The notes under the pieces are model-generated. The model was not told the DNA's origin. It did not search any database and saw nothing but the letters and a program-made list of their open reading frames with translations. This document shows, in pieces, positions 37,318-45,492 of a DNA stretch of 64,000 bases. The stretch spans positions 4,276,198 through 4,340,197 of the forward strand of contig NZ_AP023355.1 in NCBI RefSeq assembly GCF_016865425.1. The letters run 5' to 3'. The translations under genes and the position numbers were made by a program. Within the stretch, counting starts at the first letter, position 1, and every line of letters begins with the position of its first letter. The stretch is from Actinocatenispora thailandica. GTDB taxonomy: Bacteria > Actinomycetota > Actinomycetes > Mycobacteriales > Micromonosporaceae.

Positions 37318-38547
37318 GTGGGCTTGCCGATACGCCCAGCACAACGATGGGTCGCGCTCGCGGCAGCCGGTGCCGCGGTGCTCGCGGCGGTGGGAGTAGC
37401 GGTGCTGGTGTGGCCGCGCGGAGGTTCGACCCCGCCCCCGGCGGCCGCAGCGGTGCCCAGCTTCCGGCTGCCGGCCGTGCGTTTCACCACCACGCCGCCG
37501 TCACCGGCACGCGCTCGCGGTCATGCCACGACAATGGCGGGGACCAGAGTCTGCCGCCCGAAGCACGACTGTTACGACGGCTACGTCGTGCTGGTCGGCA
37601 CCCGCTGGTACTGGGCCGGATACAACTACAACGAACAGTCGAGCCTGTCCCCCGACGGCCGGTACCTGCTGACCGGCGACGCCCCGGACGACGGCGGCGA
37701 CATCACCCGCCAGTACCTGTGGGACCTGACCACCGGGCACCGGCGCAACGTCACGGTCGGCCTGGTGTTCGCCTGGTCGGCCGACTCCCGCTGGGTGGTC
37801 GGCCGCGGCATCGACAACACCGCCGGCGACTTCACCCGGGTCGACACCCACACCGGTGCCGTCGCCACGTTCGACCCAGACCGGCTTCCTGCGCCGCACC
37901 AGGGCGGGCACACGTTCGTCAACGACTTCCCGTCCGTCGCCGGGATCGACGCGCACGGAGATCTGATCCTGGTACGTGCCGGCGACCAGCCGGCGCACGT
38001 GAGCGCACACGGCCTGACACCCGGCCCGGCCGACGTGTTCGTGGTCGACCCGGCCACGAACACGATCCGCCACCAGATCGCGCTTCCCGGCGTCATCCAA
38101 TGGTCCAGCGCCCCAGCCGACCCCGCGGACAGCTTCGGCAGCGACGCACCCCGAAACGCCGCCCGGCCGCTGAGCGAATGGGACGGCTGGCTGCTCGGCT
38201 CCGAGCTGCTGCTGGAGACCTACACCGACAAGCCGAACAGCCAATCAGGGAAGAGCATCACCCGATACGCCGCCTTCACCTTCCCCGGCGGCACACCCAT
38301 CGCCACGATCCCGGCCCACCTCCGGCACGGCCGGGTCGTCGGGCCGGGCATCGTGTCCGGGCACCACGTCGCGCTGGTCGTGACCAGCAGCCACCACAAC
38401 CACGAACTCGACGCCGTGACACCCGCAAACGGGCACGCCACACCGCTGCAACGCTGGCACGACAAGGGCCTCCGAGAAGGCCCCGGCAACAACCTCGTCG
38501 GACCACCCGGCAACACCGAACTGATCAACTTCCCGAACACCGACTAA
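37318..38547 (+). CDS. membrane-anchored propeller-like protein (409 aa)
   Basis: Starts at GTG 37318 after GGAGACAGAA. A single transmembrane/signal segment is at residues 10-32 (VALAAAGAAVLAAVGVAVLV), followed by a Pro-rich linker. The rest is strand-rich with WD/TolB-like repeats (LSPDGRYLLTGDAP, FAWSADSRWVVGRG, RVDTHTGAVATFD). No enzyme motif is seen. It lies 49 bp after the LamG gene on the same strand, so it may be in its operon and act at the cell surface. Function not assigned. Confidence 0.75.
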   Translation: MGLPIRPAQRWVALAAAGAAVLAAVGVAVLVWPRGGSTPPPAAAAVPSFRLPAVRFTTTPPSPARARGHATTMAGTRVCRPKHDCYDGYVVLVGTRWYWAGYNYNEQSSLSPDGRYLLTGDAPDDGGDITRQYLWDLTTGHRRNVTVGLVFAWSADSRWVVGRGIDNTAGDFTRVDTHTGAVATFDPDRLPAPHQGGHTFVNDFPSVAGIDAHGDLILVRAGDQPAHVSAHGLTPGPADVFVVDPATNTIRHQIALPGVIQWSSAPADPADSFGSDAPRNAARPLSEWDGWLLGSELLLETYTDKPNSQSGKSITRYAAFTFPGGTPIATIPAHLRHGRVVGPGIVSGHHVALVVTSSHHNHELDAVTPANGHATPLQRWHDKGLREGPGNNLVGPPGNTELINFPNTD

Positions 38548-38817
38548 CCGACCCGGCACGTCCGGGAGGCGAACCAAGACACCGTCACACCCATTGGGAC
38601 GCGTGCCCAGCTGGTCACCGGCACCGCGGCACTGGCCCGGATCGTGCCACTGACCGGCCCGCACACCCGAGCGTCACCAGACCATCGCCCGGAGGGCCGG
38701 ACGGCGTATAGCGAACCATCCGTGCCGCACCCACCAGGTGCGCCGCCGTGGCCGGCAGGTACCTAAAGATCCGAACGCGGAATGCGGCACACCAGATCCG
38801 CGCTAATCCGAGCTGGC

Positions 38818-38854
38818 CTCGGCCGTTCTTGCCACCCAGGCAAGAGCGGCCGAG
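38818..38854. repeat. 16-bp inverted repeat (15 of 16 paired), 5-base loop
   Basis: CTCGGCCGTTCTTGCC at 38818-38833 pairs with GGCAAGAGCGGCCGAG at 38839-38854, with one mismatch (T/G) in the stem. It could be a rho-independent type terminator without T-run or a protein-binding site. Confidence 0.7.
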
Positions 38855-38915
38855 CTGCGCCTATCGACCTGTACACCGCGCAATGCGGGTTCCGGACCGT
38901 GCGCTTTGCATCCCG

Positions 38916-38966
38916 TGGCGCACGGCGGTACGCGCCGAATGGCGTGGCGCGTACCGCCGTGCGCCA
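38916..38966. repeat. perfect 21-bp inverted repeat with 9-base spacer
   Basis: The arms 38916-38936 and 38946-38966 are exact reverse complements. Each arm has the core GCACGGCGGTACGCGCC or its complement. Such a long perfect palindrome in non-coding DNA is not expected by chance. It could be a terminator, recombination site or protein operator. Confidence 0.85.
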
Positions 38967-39184
38967 ACAGTTCTTTCATCCCCTTCGAGGACCGCCTGGC
39001 GGGCCCTTGACGGGTATCCAGGCCGTCGCAAGTAGGGCAGTTACAACAGCATCGGGCCAACACCTCGACACAGGCCCGCTTCACCCGGCGCGCCGCCCAC
39101 AGTCGCCATCCCGCCCCACTGGACATCGCTGGCTCGACCGAGCCCGCCCGTCGGTTCCGGAACTGTTCCGGAGCAACCGTCGCG

Positions 39185-39622
39185 GTGACCCAGCCAAGCG
39201 GATCTGCTCCGGAACGAGGCAACGACCGTCTGCTACAGATCCTCAACCGTGTCGGCAATCGCGACCGGTTCATCGCCTCCATGGTCGACACCCACCGCGT
39301 ACTGACCAGCCGACAGATCACCCACCTGTGCTTCGGCTCCGAAACCACCGCCCGCACCCGACTGAGCGCGCTGACCAGCATGCGGGTCCTTGCGCGGTTC
39401 CGCCCACGCCGCGATCTCGGCTCTCATCCGTGGCACCACGTCCTCGACAGCGGTGACGCGTTCCTGCTCGAACACGACATCGACGACCGTGACCACCGAC
39501 GCCACCGCACCGACCAACGCCTTGCCTGGGCCACCAGCCAACGACTCGGCCACCTGCTCGGCATCAACAGCTTCTTCACCACCCTGGCCGCCGTTGTCGT
39601 CCGGCGTCGGGCGAGTCGGTGA
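39185..39622 (+). pseudogene. replication-relaxation family protein, truncated
   Basis: GTG at 39185. The N-terminal winged-helix region is clear: NRDRFIASMVDTHRVLTSRQ, then ITHLCFGSETTARTRLSALTSMRVLARFRP and WHHVLDSGDAFLLEHD. GHLLGINSFFTTLAAVV follows before the match ends at about residue 135. Family members are about 200-300 residues, so the C-terminal half is missing. These proteins are common on actinomycete plasmids and integrative elements. A remnant here suggests a lost mobile element. Confidence 0.65.
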
Positions 39623-40400
39623 TGCCCGTGGTAGTGGCAGGCTGCCACCAGCGTGCACCGCGCAGCGCTCGCGATGGGCGGCACAGGCCGCCGTCGCCGT
39701 GACCAACTCGGCGAACACTTGGGCCTGCTCGCGCCCCGGGTGAGCGGTCATCGTGACGGGCCGCCATGACCGTGGCCCACCGGTTCGCGCACGGCAACGC
39801 CACGCTGGTGTCGGGCGGGTCGGTCGTGCCACCGAAGCGAGTGTCGACGGCTGCGACCTACGACGAGCTTGCTCCGGCAGCTACAGGGCCTCTCACGCCT
39901 CATGCTTGGACCCGTCGGGGCAACTGTGCTCAGTGCCGACCCGTGGCGGGTTGACCCAGCGTCGATGATGGAAGCGGGGCCGAATCGATCTGCTCGTTGG
40001 ACGTGCGTCCCCGGGTGGCGTTCGCGATGACGCGAGGTGTTTGTGTTGCGGTCGGCCGCAACCACGCCGCCGCTGACGGCAGCAGGTCAGCACCTCACGC
40101 CCGCGGTCCCGATCCCCTCCACGTTGCCGCACGGAGGCTGCGGCGACAGCGCGTGACGAATACCTCCATGTCTCCTGCACCGATGCATGGAGTGGTTCGA
40201 AAATCGAACTAAGATGCTCACATGCCAGGTAGCGGGTTGCCGCGGCGACGGCATCGCTCCCCCACCAGCCCGGCGCTCGGACGTCGGATGGCGCCAGGCA
40301 TGCCGTACGAGTCGTGCACCTCGCCCGACGTTCCCCGCCGAGCCCCGGGCCCGGCCGGAGTGACGGCTCGACTCGACCAAGGGCACACACCGTGCAGCCG
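39623..40400. other. 778-bp interval without a supported gene
   Basis: Only short, low-confidence ORFs exist. One minus ORF starts MTAHPGREQAQVFAELVTAT and has an AHRERC segment reminiscent of small phage/plasmid-type proteins, but no ribosome site or length supports it. One plus ORF (39766-39954) starts MTVAHRFAHGNATLVSGGSV. Neither is annotated. The right end carries the PhzF promoter. Confidence 0.4.
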
Positions 40401-41291
40401 ATGACGGGGAGTGCCCGGCGGGTGGCGATCGTCGACGCGTGCCTGCGCGACGGCCACGGCGGTAGTCCCACCGCGGTGTTGCTGGACGCGCCGATGACCG
40501 ATGCCGAACGCCGACGGGTACCACAGCTGATGGGTTCCTCCCACGCGGTCTTCGTCTCGCCGCACGAGATGACCGGCGCAGCGGCCCACGCTTTGCGGTT
40601 CTTCACCGCGGAGGAGGAACTGCCGGCGTGCGGTCACGGCACGATCGCGGCGCTGGCCTTCCTCGCCCACCATGCTGCCAGCGGGGACTATCGAACGACG
40701 CTCCGTACGCCGGGGCACGTCCTCAGCGGCCGGGCCGTACGGACGGATGGATGGGTCACGGCGTCGTTCGATGCCGGTCCGGTCGAGCTGCGCGAGCCGA
40801 CGAGGGCCGAGCGCGATCTCGTCCTCGCCGCCGTCGGCATCACGGCGGACGTGCTCGCGCCTGGCATCCGCGTGGCCGCCGTCGGACGACCACGGTTGCT
40901 GGTCCCCGTCACGACCCGGTCTGCCCTGGCCGCTCTGACCCCGGACCTGAACCGGCTCCACGCGGCCTGCGACAGGCTGGGTTTGCTGGGCTGCTACGTG
41001 TACTCCGCTCCGGGGCCCTCAGGTCGGGTGGCGGCGCGCATGTTCGCTCCGTCGATCGGTGTTCCCGAGGACATCGCCAACGCCAACAGCACTGCCTGCC
41101 TCGCGGTCCACCTGGCCGACCGGGGGTGCACGGAGATCGCCGTGGACATGGGCGACTCCCTGGGCAGTCGCGCCACGATCACGGCCGCCGCCGTGCAGGG
41201 TCCCTCGGGCCGTGGCGCTCACCTGGCGGGCGCTGCTCGCATCAGCCGAGTACTCCCGCTCCCCGGTGCCTTCCAACAGCTGGGCACCTGA
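40401..41291 (+). CDS. PhzF-family isomerase/epimerase-like protein
   Basis: About 296 residues; a GTG at 40392 is an alternative start. PhzF features are the LPACGHGTIAALAFL motif (about residue 75) and the C-terminal RMFAPSIGVPEDIANANSTACLAVHL, which matches the EDP.TGSA signature loosely. The region that usually bears the catalytic Glu (SETVFV) reads SSHAVFV, so the general base is replaced by His. It may have lost isomerase activity or use other chemistry. Substrate unknown. Confidence 0.75.
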   Translation: MTGSARRVAIVDACLRDGHGGSPTAVLLDAPMTDAERRRVPQLMGSSHAVFVSPHEMTGAAAHALRFFTAEEELPACGHGTIAALAFLAHHAASGDYRTTLRTPGHVLSGRAVRTDGWVTASFDAGPVELREPTRAERDLVLAAVGITADVLAPGIRVAAVGRPRLLVPVTTRSALAALTPDLNRLHAACDRLGLLGCYVYSAPGPSGRVAARMFAPSIGVPEDIANANSTACLAVHLADRGCTEIAVDMGDSLGSRATITAAAVQGPSGRGAHLAGAARISRVLPLPGAFQQLGT

Positions 41292-41643
41292 GGGTCGTCG
41301 CGCGGAAAGACCACGAACGCGGGCGGCGAGCCGGATACCGGCCGGTTGGCCGGCCGGGACCGGGGTGTCGCACGTGCGGCGCCGCGGCTCCGCCGTGGCT
41401 GCTGCTGGACGGCGCCCGGGCACGATCCGGCCGTCCCCTCGGGCGGCGAACGGCGCCGCCGGCTCGGCGTCGTTGGAGCCGCCGGCTCGGCGTCGTTGGA
41501 GCCGCCGCGCGCGGGCGCATCGGCTGAGCAACATCTCCGGCTCGGTCGTCGGCGAGGGGGGGAGGTGCGGGTGTTCCGGCCGCGACACTCCGACACAGCA
41601 TGTGGTGCATGACGTCGATAGGGCGGCCATATATAGTGGGTCG
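41292..41643. other. 352-bp leader region, no gene supported
   Basis: The region contains a direct tandem repeat (41458-41503). An AT-rich ATATATAGTG stretch near 41630 may hold the -10 element of the ribonucleotide reductase operon, just before the B12 riboswitch. No protein gene is supported on either strand. Confidence 0.4.
41458..41503. repeat. two tandem 23-bp direct repeats
   Basis: GCCGGCTCGGCGTCGTTGG followed by AGCC is repeated without change at 41458-41480 and 41481-41503. This may be a recent slippage event. It lies upstream of the riboswitch. Confidence 0.8.
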
Positions 41644-41826
41644 TGCAGCTGGTTCGGCTGTCGCATCCGCGGCGGCCGAGGCAAGAGGGAACCCGGTGTG
41701 AGTCCGGGACTGCCCCGCAGCGGTGAGTGGGAACGACCGCCGTCACACGGCACTGGACCGGATCGGTCTGGGAAGCGACGGCCAGTAGGACAGCACGACG
41801 CCCACGAGTCCGAAGACCTGCCAGCA
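41644..41826 (+). ncRNA. cobalamin (B12) riboswitch upstream of nrdAB
   Basis: The conserved B12-aptamer core is present: GCAAGAGGGAACCCGGTG then GAGTCCGGGACTGCCCCGC (41681-41719). The 3' signature GAGTCCGAAGACCTGCC is at 41806-41822. These are the two hallmark blocks of the AdoCbl riboswitch. In Streptomyces coelicolor such a riboswitch represses the class Ia nrdAB operon when B12 is abundant, so that the B12-dependent class II enzyme takes over. The arrangement here is the same. Confidence 0.93.
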
Positions 41827-41827
41827 G

Positions 41828-41850
41828 CGCCGCACGCGTCGCGTGCGGCG
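41828..41850 (+). terminator. expression-platform hairpin after the riboswitch
   Basis: CGCCGCACGC at 41828-41837 pairs perfectly with GCGTGCGGCG at 41841-41850 around a 3-base loop, directly after the aptamer. It is a candidate terminator arm of the switch, since the nrdA ribosome site is more than 100 bases further on. No T-run follows, so folding and control are inferred. Confidence 0.5.
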
Positions 41851-41967
41851 GTCGAAGGCCGCGCGGGACGGCCGACGCCCTCAGCCGGAACGGCGGCTCC
41901 GCCGCGGCCGACCGGCGGCGTCCTTCACCTGCGCACCGACGACCTTCGGGCGTGGGACGAGGGGGAT

Positions 41968-44343
41968 GTGCCGGTGCTGCAAGAGCAGCAGACGTCGGAT
42001 CGCGCGGCGTCGGAACAGCGACGACCCGTGATGCGGGTGCGCAAGCGGGACGGCGTCACCGAGCAGGTGGACGTCAACAAGATCGTCCGGGCGGTGGAAC
42101 GCTGGGTGTCCGACCTCGACGAGGTCGATCCGCTGCGGGTGGCGACCAAGACCATCAGCGGGCTGTACGACGGGGCCACCACCGCCGAGTTGGACCGGTT
42201 GTCGATCCAGACCGCGGCCGAACTGATCGGTGCGGAGCCGCAGTACTCGCGGCTCGCGGCACGGCTGCTGGCGGCCTTCGTGGACAAGGAGGTCCGCGGG
42301 CAGGGGGTGGCGAGCTTCAGCCAGTCCATCCGGTACGCGCACGGGCTGGGTCTGATCGGCGACGGCACGGCCGGGTTCGTGGCGCGCAACGCGCGCAAGC
42401 TCGACGACGCGGTGGACCCGGACGGCGACCGGCGGTTCGAGTACTTCGGCCTGCGCACCGTCGCGGACCGGTACCTGTTGCGGCATCCGGACTCCCGGCT
42501 GGTGGTGGAGACGCCGCAGTACTGGCTGCTTCGGGTCGCGTGCGGGCTGTCGCAGAGCCCCGGCGAGGCGGTGGACTTCTACCGGCTGATGTCGAGCCTG
42601 GCGTACCTGCCGAGTTCACCGACGCTGTTCAACTCCGGGACCCGGCACACGCAGCTGTCGTCGTGTTTCCTGGTGGACTCGCCGCGCGACGAGCTGGACT
42701 CGATCTACGAGCGGTACCACCAGGTGGCCCGGCTGTCGAAGTTCTCCGGCGGCATCGGCATCTCGTGGTCGCGGGTGCGGGGCCGCGGTGCGCTGATCCG
42801 CGGTACGAACGGCAGGTCGAACGGGATCGTGCCGTTCCTGAAGACACTCGACGCCGGCGTCGCGGCGGTGAACCAGGGCGGCCGGCGCAAGGGTGCGGCG
42901 TGCGTCTACCTGGAGCCGTGGCACCCGGACGTCGAGGAGTTCCTCGAACTGCGGGACAACACCGGTGAGGACTCCCGCCGCACGCACAACCTGAACCTCG
43001 CCAACTGGATCCCCGACGAGTTCATGCGCCGGGTCGAGGCGGACGGCGACTGGTCGCTGGTCGACCCGTCGGACGCGCCCGAACTCCCCGACCTGTACGG
43101 CGAGGCGTTCGACGCGGCGTACCGGGCGGCGGAGAAGAAGGCGGTCCGCACGGTGCGGGCCCGGGACCTGTACGGCCGGATGATGCGCACCCTGGCGCAG
43201 ACCGGCAACGGGTGGATGACGTTCAAGGACACCGCGAACCGGCTGGGCAACCAGACGGGCCTGCCCGGCAACACGATCCACCTGTCCAACCTGTGCACCG
43301 AGATCCTGGAGGTCAACAGCGACTCCGAGACCGCGGTGTGCAACCTCGGTTCGATCAACCTGGGTGCGCACGTCGGCGCCGACGGCGTGGACTGGCAGAA
43401 GTTGCGGGCGACGGTGCGGACCGCGGTGGTCTTCCTGGACCGGGTCATCGACCTCAACTACTACCCCGCCGAGCAGGCCGGGGCGTCGAACCCCCGGTGG
43501 CGTCCGGTCGGGCTCGGGTTGATGGGCCTGCAGGACGCGTTCTTCCTCCTGCGGCTGCCGTTCGACTCGCCGGAGGCGCGGGCCCTGTCGACCCGGGTAC
43601 AGGAGGAGATCCTGCTGACGGCGCTGGAAACGTCGGCCGGGCTGGCCGAGCGTTTCGGCCCGCACCCCGCGTACGAGCAGACCCGGGCGGCGGGCGGCAC
43701 CCTGCACCCCGATCTCTGGGACTGCGAACCCGCGCAGGCCGAACGGTGGTCCGCGGTGCGGGCGGCGATCGCCGCGCACGGCCTGCGCAACTCGCTGCTC
43801 GTGGCGATCGCGCCGACCGCCACGATCGCCTCCATCGCCGGCTGCTACGAGTGCATCGAACCGCAGGTCTCCAACCTGTTCAAGCGCGAGACGATGTCCG
43901 GGGAGTTCCTGCAGATCAACACCTACCTGGTGCGCGAGCTGAAGAGGCTGGGGCTGTGGACGGCGCCGATCCGGGAGCGGATCAGGCGCGCCGAGGGCTC
44001 GGTACAGTCGATCACCGAGCTGCCGGCGGAGCTGCGCGCGCTGTTTCGTACCGCGTGGGAGCTGCCGCAGCGGGCGCTGATCGACCTGGCGGCCGCCCGC
44101 GCCCCGTACGTGGACCAGTCGCAGTCGCTGAACCTGTTCCTGAGCGCCCCGACCATCGGCAAGCTGTCCTCGATGTACCTGCACGCCTGGAAGTCCGGGC
44201 TCAAGACCACCTACTACCTGCGTTCCCGACCCGCGACGCGGATCCAGCAGGCGACCGTCCCCGTCGCCCCCGCCGCGGCGCGCGACGCCGAGGCGTTGGC
44301 GTGTTCCCTGGAGAACCCCGAGAGCTGCGAGGCGTGCCAGTGA
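41968..44343 (+). CDS. nrdA: ribonucleoside-diphosphate reductase, class Ia alpha subunit
   Basis: About 791 residues. The GTG at 41968 or 41974 is preferred because GAGGGGGA lies just upstream; ATG 42031 is possible but has a weak site. An N-terminal ATP-cone is present (MRVRKRDGVTEQVDVNKIVRAVE). Active-site cysteines are seen in SSCFLVD, NLCTEILEVN and AVCNLGSINLGA. The C-terminal redox pair is ESCEAC. It reduces NDPs to dNDPs with NrdB. Translation of nrdB starts within its stop codon. Confidence 0.95.
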   Translation: MPVLQEQQTSDRAASEQRRPVMRVRKRDGVTEQVDVNKIVRAVERWVSDLDEVDPLRVATKTISGLYDGATTAELDRLSIQTAAELIGAEPQYSRLAARLLAAFVDKEVRGQGVASFSQSIRYAHGLGLIGDGTAGFVARNARKLDDAVDPDGDRRFEYFGLRTVADRYLLRHPDSRLVVETPQYWLLRVACGLSQSPGEAVDFYRLMSSLAYLPSSPTLFNSGTRHTQLSSCFLVDSPRDELDSIYERYHQVARLSKFSGGIGISWSRVRGRGALIRGTNGRSNGIVPFLKTLDAGVAAVNQGGRRKGAACVYLEPWHPDVEEFLELRDNTGEDSRRTHNLNLANWIPDEFMRRVEADGDWSLVDPSDAPELPDLYGEAFDAAYRAAEKKAVRTVRARDLYGRMMRTLAQTGNGWMTFKDTANRLGNQTGLPGNTIHLSNLCTEILEVNSDSETAVCNLGSINLGAHVGADGVDWQKLRATVRTAVVFLDRVIDLNYYPAEQAGASNPRWRPVGLGLMGLQDAFFLLRLPFDSPEARALSTRVQEEILLTALETSAGLAERFGPHPAYEQTRAAGGTLHPDLWDCEPAQAERWSAVRAAIAAHGLRNSLLVAIAPTATIASIAGCYECIEPQVSNLFKRETMSGEFLQINTYLVRELKRLGLWTAPIRERIRRAEGSVQSITELPAELRALFRTAWELPQRALIDLAAARAPYVDQSQSLNLFLSAPTIGKLSSMYLHAWKSGLKTTYYLRSRPATRIQQATVPVAPAAARDAEALACSLENPESCEACQ

Positions 44344-45392
44344 CGACCAGCCCCGAGTCCCCCGCCGGCATCCGGACCGGCGCCGGTGAGCGGCACCTGC
44401 TGCTCGACCCCGGCATGGACCTGACCCTGCGGCCGATGCGCTACCCGCGGTTCTTCGACCGGTTCAAGGACGCGATCAAGAACACCTGGAGCGTCGAGGA
44501 GGTCGACCTGCACTCCGACCTCGCCGACCTGGCCAAGCTCTCGCCGGCCGAGCAGCACCTGGTGTCGCGGCTGGTGGCGTTCTTCGCCACCGGCGACACG
44601 ATCGTGGCGAACAACCTGGTGCTCAACCTGTACCAGCACGTGAACTCGCCGGAGGGACGGCTGTACCTGTCCCGGCAGCTGTTCGAGGAGGCCGTGCACG
44701 TCCAGTTCTACCTGAACCTGCTGGACACCTACGTACCCGACGAGAAGGAGCGGTTCGAGGCGTTCGCCGCGGTGGAGAACATCCCGTCGATCGCCCGCAA
44801 GGCCGAGTTCTGCTTCCGGTGGATCGACTCGGTCTTCGAGCTGCGGGAGCTGCGGACCCGCGACGACCGGCGCGCGTTCCTGCTCAACCTGATCTGCTTC
44901 GCCGCCTGCATCGAGGGCCTGTTCTTCTACGGCGCCTTCGCCTACGTGTACTTCCTGCGCTCCCGCGGCCTGCTGCACGGCCTGGCGTCGGGCACCAACT
45001 GGGTGTTCCGCGACGAGTCGATGCACATGGCGTTCGCCTTCGACGTGGTCGACACGGTACGGGCCGAGGAGCCCGACCTGTTCGACGCGGAGATGGAACA
45101 GCAGGTCAAGGACATGCTCGCGGAAGCCGTGGAGTGCGAGGTCCAGTTCGCCGCCGATCTGCTCGACCAGGGCGTGTCGGGGATGTCGCTGGCCCAGATG
45201 CGCGAGTACCTCCAGCACGTCGCGGACCGGCGGCTGGCCATGCTCGGCATCGAGCCGATGTACGGCAGCGGCAACCCGTTCGCGTTCATGGAACTGCAGG
45301 ACGTTCAGGAACTGTCGAACTTCTTCGAGCGGCGGGTGTCGGCCTACCAGGTCGGCGTCACCGGGTCGGTCAGCTTCGACGACGACTTCTGA
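44340..45392 (+). CDS. nrdB: ribonucleoside-diphosphate reductase, class Ia beta subunit
   Basis: A 350-residue ferritin-fold protein starting at GTG 44340, overlapping nrdA by 4 bp. The metal ligands are in ATGDTIVAN (Asp), FEEAVHVQFY (Glu and His, with the radical Tyr four residues after the His), CIEGLFFYG (Glu) and RDESMHMAFA (Glu, His). The radical tyrosine and both ExxH pairs are intact. It ends in the usual VGSVSFDDDF-like tail (TGSVSFDDDF), which docks on NrdA. The usual actinomycete nrdS regulator does not follow it. Confidence 0.95.
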   Translation: MTTSPESPAGIRTGAGERHLLLDPGMDLTLRPMRYPRFFDRFKDAIKNTWSVEEVDLHSDLADLAKLSPAEQHLVSRLVAFFATGDTIVANNLVLNLYQHVNSPEGRLYLSRQLFEEAVHVQFYLNLLDTYVPDEKERFEAFAAVENIPSIARKAEFCFRWIDSVFELRELRTRDDRRAFLLNLICFAACIEGLFFYGAFAYVYFLRSRGLLHGLASGTNWVFRDESMHMAFAFDVVDTVRAEEPDLFDAEMEQQVKDMLAEAVECEVQFAADLLDQGVSGMSLAQMREYLQHVADRRLAMLGIEPMYGSGNPFAFMELQDVQELSNFFERRVSAYQVGVTGSVSFDDDF

Positions 45393-45492
45393 CAACCCAC
45401 GTCGCCGCTGTCCTGGGCTGTTGCTCGGGGCAGCGGCGGCGGTAGGACGTTGCGGGTCGCCTCGGCGGCCGGTCGGCTCGTATCGTTTCTGC

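Larger units (their letters stand above)
38548..39184. other. 637-bp non-coding interval with two strong hairpins
   Basis: No gene is supported. The only structure seen is two inverted repeats (38818-38854 and 38916-38966) entered separately. The stretch between the propeller-like gene and the replication-relaxation remnant could be a former plasmid or integrative-element segment. Confidence 0.5.

Noticed and set aside
35433-37493. 686-codon minus frame opposite the LamG gene
   Set aside because: Composition is almost only Gly, Val, Ala and Asp, as expected from the antisense of a Thr/Ala/Asp-rich protein. No motifs or ribosome site.
39766-39954. 62-codon plus ORF after the replication-relaxation remnant
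   Set aside because: No ribosome site and no similarity that I can see; overlaps several equally long ORFs.
40222-40404. 60-codon ORF before the PhzF gene
   Set aside because: Arg/Pro-rich composition and no ribosome site; likely promoter DNA.
43212-44340. Upstream extension of the nrdB frame into nrdA
   Set aside because: The reading before 44340 is an Arg/Gly-rich shadow of nrdA. NrdB similarity starts at the GTG that overlaps the nrdA stop.
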